The translations under genes were made by a program, and so were the position numbers. Positions 1-4,431 of a stretch of 6,545 nucleotides of DNA are shown one piece after another (within the stretch, counting starts at the first letter, position 1; every line of letters begins with the position of its first letter). The stretch covers positions 1 through 6,545 of the forward strand of contig CALCHA010000643.1 of assembly GCA_937901265.1 (NCBI GenBank), in the 5' to 3' direction. The stretch comes from an uncultured Phycisphaerales bacterium (lineage in GTDB: Bacteria; Planctomycetota; Phycisphaerae; WQYP01). The notes below the pieces were generated by a model. That model saw only the letters and a list, made by a program, of their open reading frames with translations. It searched no databases and was not told where the DNA came from.

Positions 1-189
1 TTCCGGAGGGGGGTAAGTTGTACAACTAGGAGGGTCTGCAGGCGTCGCCGTTTCGCACGGATCGTTGGGAGTATCCTATCGAAGGCATCGTAGAATCGCC
101 TTGATGCTCCGGGCGAGGTTATCGGGCTGGGGTTTCGGGTATTTGCAGGATTGGAATTCGCAATAAAACTTTTTCCCCCGGAGGTTTTC
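1..189. other. Leader upstream of the Sel1-repeat gene, no gene recognised
   Basis: I see no convincing coding sequence here on either strand; the open frame crossing the region on the - strand is antisense to the Sel1-repeat gene. The stretch contains a perfect 12-bp palindrome at 16-27, a TAGAAT hexamer at 91-96 that resembles a -10 box, and short competing stems around 82-107 (AAGGC at 82-86 with GCCTT at 98-102). The best -35-like hexamer (TTGGGA, 65-70) is 20 bp from TAGAAT, which is too far for a standard sigma-70 promoter, so I do not call one. The promoter of the Sel1-repeat gene is probably in this leader but is not pinned down. Confidence 0.4.
180..184 (+). promoter_or_regulatory. 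Ribosome binding site of the Sel1-repeat gene
   Basis: GGAGG lies 5 nt upstream of the ATG at 190. It decides the start: the frame is open from an earlier ATG at 151, but that one has no comparable site. Starting at 190 also places a signal peptide exactly at the N-terminus. Confidence 0.8.
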
Positions 190-1854
190 ATGCGCCCGCG
201 CACCATCAGCCGTGCCCTGCCCTCCCTTTTGGCACTGACTCTCGTCGCGGCGGTGCCGACGTTTGCGCAGTCGGATCCAACGGGGTCGCTGACGCCGGCG
301 GCGATGAACGACCTGGGGCGCAAGCTGATGGATGGGGATGGGATGGCCAAGGATCTGCCGCGGGCCTTCGACCTGCTCACCAGGGCGGCGGAGGCGGGAA
401 ATGTCAGCGCGGAGGCCAATCTCGGGTGGATGTACCACCATGGGTTGGGGACGGCTGTGGACTATCAGAAGGCAATCACCTGGTACAAGAAGGCGGCGGA
501 GGCGGGCAACAGCCCGGCGATGAACAACCTGGGTACGCTCTATCACGAGGGACGGGGGGTGGATCAGGACTACGCCGAGGCCCTCAAGTGGTTCCGCATG
601 GCGGCTGACGACAAGAGCGGCACGGCGATGAATTGGATCGGCCTGATGTACATCGATGGCCGGGGCGTGCCAAAGGATGAAAAGCAGGGGTTCGCATGGT
701 TTCAGAAGTCGGCGAACGAGATCGGGAACGCCGGGGGGATGCAAAAGATTGGCTACTGTTATGAGTATGGCCATGGCGTGGACAAGGACATGCCGCTGGC
801 CCTCACCTGGTACAAGCAGGCCGCCGACGCGCAGCATGGCACGGCCATGCTGTCGCTGGGGAGACTCTATCGCGATGGCAAGGGGGTTGAGCAGGACTTC
901 GTGAAGGCGATGATGTGGTTCCAGAAGGCGGCGGACAACGGGGAGTCGGACGGGCTGGCGTATGTCGGGCTGTTGTACGCAAAGGGGCAGGGCGTCCCGA
1001 AGGATGATGCGACGGCGTTCACCTGGTACCAGAAGGCGGCGGACGCGGGGAATTCATCGGGAATGTACGACCTGGCCACCAGCTACGAGAATGGCCGCGG
1101 CGTCGACAAAGACTTGCCGCAGGCGTTGGCGTGGTACAAGAAGGCGGCGGCGCTGGGGGACGATGACGCAATGTCGCAGGTGGGCTGGATGTATCGTCAG
1201 GGCAGCGGCACGAAGCAGGACTATGCGGAGGCCATGATCTGGTATCGCAAGGCGGCCGCCAAGGGCAACTCGGCGGCGATGACCAACATGGGGGTGCTGT
1301 ACTACTATGGCTACGGTGTGAAACAGGACTTTGCCGAGGCGCTGACCTGGTTTCATAAGGGGGCCGACGGCAAGAGCAGCACCGCGATGAACTGGCTCGC
1401 CGGGATGTATCGTGATGGCGAGGGGACGGCGAAAGACCCGCAGCAGGCGCTGGCCTGGTTCCGCAAGTCGGCGGAGGAAATGAAAAGTCCTGCCGGGGCC
1501 TATTCCTACGGACTATGCTTCGAGACGGGCGTGGGTACCGAGAAGGACTACGTCAAGGCCATGGAGTGGTACAAAAAGGCTGCCGGGCTCGGCAACCTCG
1601 ACGGCTATGCGGGCATCGGCAGGCTCTACCGCGACGGGAAGGGGGTCGACAAGGACCTCGCCACGTCGCTTGAGTGGTTCCACAAAGGCGCGGATGCGGG
1701 CAGCGCGGCGTCGATGGACTACCTGGGCCGGGCGTATGAAAACGGCCTCGGGGCGGACAAGGACATGGACATGGCGCGGGAGTGGTACCAGAAGGGGGCG
1801 AACGCGGGGGACTCTGACGCCAAGAAGTGGATCACGTCTCACGCGGGCAACTGA
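190..1854 (+). CDS. Exported Sel1-repeat (SLR) protein, 14 repeats
   Basis: Predicted 554-residue secreted or periplasmic protein made almost entirely of Sel1-like repeats, the TPR-related helix pairs of about 36 residues that serve as protein-binding scaffolds. The N-terminus has an Arg-rich start (MRPRTISR), a hydrophobic core and a likely signal peptidase I site after TFA (residue 26). From about residue 35 to 541 there are 14 repeats with the pattern A-x-x-x-LG-x-x-Y-x-x-G-x-GV-x-x-D-x-x-x-A-x-x-W-[YF]-x-K-[AG]-A-x-x-G-[ND], followed by a short tail (SDAKKWITSHAGN). Repeats n and n+7 correspond at a constant offset of 253 residues, so the gene carries an old tandem duplication. Only two cysteines occur, C190 and C443, at equivalent sites. 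Characterised relatives of this fold (HcpC, EsiB, ExoR, AlgK) have unrelated roles, so the partner cannot be inferred. The gene stands alone on the + strand and converges on the tRNA gene. Family call is firm; function unknown. Confidence 0.93.
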   Translation: MRPRTISRALPSLLALTLVAAVPTFAQSDPTGSLTPAAMNDLGRKLMDGDGMAKDLPRAFDLLTRAAEAGNVSAEANLGWMYHHGLGTAVDYQKAITWYKKAAEAGNSPAMNNLGTLYHEGRGVDQDYAEALKWFRMAADDKSGTAMNWIGLMYIDGRGVPKDEKQGFAWFQKSANEIGNAGGMQKIGYCYEYGHGVDKDMPLALTWYKQAADAQHGTAMLSLGRLYRDGKGVEQDFVKAMMWFQKAADNGESDGLAYVGLLYAKGQGVPKDDATAFTWYQKAADAGNSSGMYDLATSYENGRGVDKDLPQALAWYKKAAALGDDDAMSQVGWMYRQGSGTKQDYAEAMIWYRKAAAKGNSAAMTNMGVLYYYGYGVKQDFAEALTWFHKGADGKSSTAMNWLAGMYRDGEGTAKDPQQALAWFRKSAEEMKSPAGAYSYGLCFETGVGTEKDYVKAMEWYKKAAGLGNLDGYAGIGRLYRDGKGVDKDLATSLEWFHKGADAGSAASMDYLGRAYENGLGADKDMDMAREWYQKGANAGDSDAKKWITSHAGN

Positions 1855-1919
1855 AGCGGCCGGGCGGGGGCGGACGGCGTTGGGCACTTGCCTGATTATT
1901 GGAGTGCAGGCGCGATCTG

Positions 1920-1940
1920 CCGGAAAACACTCACTTCCGG
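1920..1940. terminator. Weak hairpin between convergent Sel1-repeat and tRNA genes
   Basis: CCGGAA (1920-1925) pairs with TTCCGG (1935-1940) around a 9-nt loop. It lies 65 nt after the Sel1-repeat stop and 34 nt after the tRNA 3' end, so it could help end transcription from both sides. No T-run follows on either strand, and six base pairs is modest in GC-rich DNA, so this is a weak call. Nothing else is recognised in 1855-1974. Confidence 0.22.
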
Positions 1941-1974
1941 GGAATCGCTGCGCTGGAGGTGATCAAGGGGTTAC

Positions 1975-2046
1975 AGCCGACAGGGGGATTCGAACCCTCG
2001 ACCTAGGCTTTACGAAAGCCTCGCTCTACCACTGAGCTATGTCGGC
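1975..2046 (-). tRNA. tRNA-Thr (anticodon CGU)
   Basis: Complete cloverleaf on the - strand, 72 nt including the discriminator base. The 7-bp acceptor stem (2040-2046 with 1976-1982) is perfect. The D stem is GCTC/GAGC with a 7-nt loop containing GG; the anticodon stem is AGGCT/AGCCT with loop TTCGTAA, giving CGU (2012-2014), which reads the Thr codon ACG. The T loop is TTCGAAT. G1-C72, C2-G71, G35 and U36 agree with known threonine identity elements. Oddities: an A50-C64 mismatch in the T stem, U73 as discriminator where A is usual for bacterial tRNA-Thr, and no encoded CCA (GTA follows), so a CCA-adding enzyme would be needed. Its own promoter lies just upstream. Confidence 0.95.
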
Positions 2047-2057
2047 GGGAAGTCTTT

Positions 2058-2086
2058 ACTCTACGTTTTCGAGCGCTTTTTGGCAA
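2058..2086 (-). promoter_or_regulatory. Sigma-70-type promoter of the tRNA-Thr gene
   Basis: Reading the - strand, TTGCCA (2081-2086, five of six matches to TTGACA) and TAGAGT (2058-2063, four of six matches to TATAAT) are separated by exactly 17 bp. The -10 box ends 11 nt before the mature tRNA 5' end, which leaves a short 5' leader for RNase P. Spacing and position make this the best-supported promoter in the window. Confidence 0.7.
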
Positions 2087-2088
2087 GT

Positions 2089-2136
2089 GGCCCCGACCCC
2101 TGAGGGTGTCGGTTTTCCGGTTTCAGGGGCGGGGCC
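2089..2136 (-). terminator. Strong bulged hairpin after the Wzc-like gene
   Basis: The arms at 2089-2103 and 2123-2136 form a 14-bp, mostly G-C stem with one bulged base (2096) and a 19-nt loop; the loop holds a further CGG-TTTT-CCG mini-stem (2110-2119). It begins 16 nt after the Wzc-like stop codon, where a terminator is expected, and its far edge is only 2 bp from the -35 box of the tRNA promoter. No T-tract follows on either strand, so it is not a textbook intrinsic terminator. It may end transcription less efficiently, protect the mRNA 3' end, or insulate the tRNA promoter. Confidence 0.5.
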
Positions 2137-2152
2137 ATCGTGTGGTGGTGGC

Positions 2153-4348
2153 TCAGGCCTCCGGGCGGCCGGGGGCGGCATATTTGTAGAACGTCCGGTA
2201 GTTCTGCTTGAAGTAACCCGCACCGTGGATCTGCGCGGCGTTGAGCACCACGCCCAGCAGGTTGGCGCGGACGCCTCGCAGCTGGTCGCGGACGCGGCCA
2301 ACCAGACCGCGGCTGACTTCGCCCGCGCGGACGACGGCCATGACGCCGTCGACACGACCGCCGATGGTGAGGCCGTCGGAGACGAGGCTGAGCGGTGCCC
2401 CGTCGAAGATGACCATGTCGTATTGGGTTTTGAGCTGGTCGAGCAGGTCGCGGAAGGCCTTGCTTTCGAGGACTTCGGCGTTGCCCGCGGGGGAGCGGGT
2501 GCCGGCGCTCATGAGGTGGAGGCGGGGCTGCTCGCTGCTTTCCATGATCGCCGCGGCAATTTTGGAAGGGTCGGCGATGACGTCGCTGAGGCCGACCGAC
2601 GGCAGGTTTTTGTAAATCGACCCGAGTCCGGGGCGGTGGAAATTGGCATCGACCAGCAGCACGCGGGTGTTGTGCATGGCCAGGGCGATCGCGAGGTTGT
2701 TGGCGACGGTGGTTGCACCGCCAGCGGGACCGACGGAGGCGACCAGGAGGGTGTGCAGCGGCTGGCCATCGGGCTGGGCAAGAAGGCGCGCCCGGATCTG
2801 GCGGAAGGATTCCGCGACCATGGAGCCCGGGCTGGTGCGGACGGCGGTGGCGATGTCGCCGGTGATGGCATCATCGTCGTCGCGATCGGGGACGAATCCC
2901 AGAAGGGGCAGTTGCATGGTTTTGGTGATATCGCGGGGGCTGCGGACGCGGGTGTTGAGCAGCTCATAAAGATAGGCACCGCCGAAACTCAGCAGGAGCC
3001 CGAGCAACGCACCGGGGACGATGAACTTCCAATTCACCGGCCAGGCCACTTCGGAAGGATCGGGAGGAACAGCGTCCCCGCCGAATTTGCGGACGCGCGA
3101 GTCATCGAGGGGCGTTTTGAGGTTGGCCAGGGTGAGCTGCCCCTGCAGATCGTCGAGGATCTTCTGCTGGCTGGTCATGGCGTCCTGCATCTGCTGGTAT
3201 TGCACCAGGGCGCGATCGAGGTCGGAGACCTGGCGGTCCTTTTCGTCGCGCCGCTGCTGCAGGTTCTGCAACTGCGCGGCCAGACCCTTGTAGCGCGTTT
3301 CAGCGTTGTCCACCATCAGCTGCCGGGCCTGGTTGCCCAGCTGATCCCGGAGCTTTTGAATCTGTGCCGCCACCGTGGCGAGGCGGATGTCAATCTCCGT
3401 GTTGCGGCTGGCCGAGCCGCCGACGGTTTCGACGTTCACGTTCTTCTGCTGCTCGTAGGCCATGCGCGTGGCCACCAGGTTGCGCAGCGTCGGATCATTC
3501 TCCACGTACTGCTGCATATCCGGGGTGAGGGGCATCGCGGAATTGGTCGCCTGCTCCTTGAGGCCGTTCCAAGTGGATTCGGCCGCGACCTTGTCCCCCT
3601 CCATCTTGATCACCTCGGTATTCAGCAGCGCGAGCGTCTGCACCTCCACCTGGTGACGCTGGGTGACCACGCCGATGTTGGCGTTTTCCCGGAAGTTGTT
3701 GAGCTCGCGTTCCGAGCGGGCAACCGTCGACTTCTGGGAATCGACGGCGGACCGCAGGTCGTTGGTCCGCTGCGATTCCGCGAGCCGGGTGTCGCGCCGG
3801 AGCAGGTCCAGATAAACGTCGGCAATGGCATTGACCAGCCGCGCGGCCTCCACATTGTCCTTGTCGAGCATGCGCACGATGAACACCTGCGCATTGGGGA
3901 TCTGCTCGATCTGCATGTCTTGTTTGAGGTACTTTTTGGGGTTCGATTGATGATCAGCCAGCCAGCGGCTGGGGCGCTGCCGGGCCTCATCGTGGTAATC
4001 GTGCTGGAATTCGTCACGTTGAAGAATCTGCTGGAGCATCTCGTCGCCGGTCAAATAAAGGGCTTGGCGGCGGATGAAGCTGGCGATTTCCTCGGTGGAC
4101 ATGGCGGCCTCTGGCGTGCCCTTGTCCTGCAGCAGGTTGGGCGGGGGCAACACCTGAAAGGTGACCTCCGCGGCGTAGTAGGGGGAGGTCTTGCGCAACC
4201 AATACCACAGGCCGGCGGAGACGACCGTGCCCAGCACGGCTCCCGCGATGATCAAGCCGGCGTAGCGCCGCAGCACGAAGTAGACACTGGGTGCGTCCGC
4301 ATTGACCGTTTGTCGCGGAGGAAGCGCCGTCAGGGGTAACTGGTTCAT
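2153..4348 (-). CDS. Wzc/ExoP-like polysaccharide co-polymerase with degenerate BY-kinase domain
   Basis: 731 residues, close to E. coli Wzc in length and layout. This family sits in the inner membrane and controls polymerisation and chain length of capsule or exopolysaccharide. TM1 is at about 31-50; a Wzz-type periplasmic domain with long coiled-coil stretches (about 185-225 and 320-405) follows; a Pro-rich segment (VPPDPSEVAWP) leads into TM2 at 442-461. The cytoplasmic part has the oligomerisation motif ExxRxxR (E513, R516, R519) and a ParA/MinD-like BY-kinase fold. Walker B is intact (VIFDGAP, D649), but Walker A reads GPAGGATT with Ala545 in place of the essential Lys, and Walker A' reads LLVDANFHRP with Asn569 for Asp and His571 for Arg. 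The C-terminus keeps tyrosines Y712, Y717, Y721 and Y723. No cysteine is present. ATM starts at 4348 as ATG with GAGG 7 nt upstream. Family call is firm; the loss of kinase activity is inferred from the motifs. Confidence 0.93.
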   Translation of the reverse strand: MNQLPLTALPPRQTVNADAPSVYFVLRRYAGLIIAGAVLGTVVSAGLWYWLRKTSPYYAAEVTFQVLPPPNLLQDKGTPEAAMSTEEIASFIRRQALYLTGDEMLQQILQRDEFQHDYHDEARQRPSRWLADHQSNPKKYLKQDMQIEQIPNAQVFIVRMLDKDNVEAARLVNAIADVYLDLLRRDTRLAESQRTNDLRSAVDSQKSTVARSERELNNFRENANIGVVTQRHQVEVQTLALLNTEVIKMEGDKVAAESTWNGLKEQATNSAMPLTPDMQQYVENDPTLRNLVATRMAYEQQKNVNVETVGGSASRNTEIDIRLATVAAQIQKLRDQLGNQARQLMVDNAETRYKGLAAQLQNLQQRRDEKDRQVSDLDRALVQYQQMQDAMTSQQKILDDLQGQLTLANLKTPLDDSRVRKFGGDAVPPDPSEVAWPVNWKFIVPGALLGLLLSFGGAYLYELLNTRVRSPRDITKTMQLPLLGFVPDRDDDDAITGDIATAVRTSPGSMVAESFRQIRARLLAQPDGQPLHTLLVASVGPAGGATTVANNLAIALAMHNTRVLLVDANFHRPGLGSIYKNLPSVGLSDVIADPSKIAAAIMESSEQPRLHLMSAGTRSPAGNAEVLESKAFRDLLDQLKTQYDMVIFDGAPLSLVSDGLTIGGRVDGVMAVVRAGEVSRGLVGRVRDQLRGVRANLLGVVLNAAQIHGAGYFKQNYRTFYKYAAPGRPEA

Positions 4349-4431
4349 ACGAAAGCCTCGGTTTATCGAGTTCCTTAAGGGTCCGGTGGTTCATCTTCCG
4401 CCGCGGGCCGCCCGCTGACGGTCATGGAGGG
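4349..4431 (-). other. 83-bp gap between the TPR and Wzc-like genes
   Basis: No gene. A compact GC palindrome at 4403-4415 (GCGGG, 3-nt loop, CCCGC) and CCTTAAGG at 4373-4380 are the only symmetric elements. There is no T-run and no convincing -35/-10 pair, so I see neither a clear terminator nor a separate promoter; read-through from the TPR gene into the Wzc-like gene is the simplest reading. Confidence 0.4.
4356..4359 (-). promoter_or_regulatory. Ribosome binding site of the Wzc-like gene
   Basis: GAGG on the - strand, 7 nt before the ATG at 4348. It supports that start over the out-of-frame ATG at 4394. Confidence 0.65.

Noticed and set aside
65..96. TTGGGA and TAGAAT as a promoter for the Sel1-repeat gene
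   Set aside because: The 20-bp spacer is outside the normal 16-18 bp range and the -35 match is poor.
151..189. Earlier in-frame ATG at 151 as start of the Sel1-repeat gene
   Set aside because: It would add 14 residues in front of the signal peptide and lacks the GGAGG site that precedes the ATG at 190.
76..837. 253-codon open frame on the - strand over the Sel1-repeat gene
   Set aside because: It is antisense and in register with the Sel1 codons. Its repeated VVHRR/VIHP-like motifs are the reverse reading of the Sel1 repeats.
1879..2093. Imperfect inverted repeat (GGGCACTTGCC near 1880 and GGCAAGTGGCCC near 2082) around the tRNA gene, possibly mobile-element ends or att sites
   Set aside because: The match is only about 11 bases with an indel, there is no integrase, transposase or target duplication, and no second copy of the tRNA 3' end is present.
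2039..4339. 766-codon open frame on the + strand, antisense to the Wzc-like gene
   Set aside because: Its codons are in exact register with the Wzc-like codons, so it stays open simply because the GC-rich sense gene avoids TTA, CTA and TCA. It starts inside the tRNA gene, has no ribosome binding site, and its protein has no recognisable domain.
4014..4394. 126-codon frame on the - strand starting upstream of the Wzc-like ATG
   Set aside because: It overlaps the Wzc-like gene out of frame for most of its length, has no domain, and the ATG at 4348 has the better ribosome binding site and yields a complete Wzz N-terminus.
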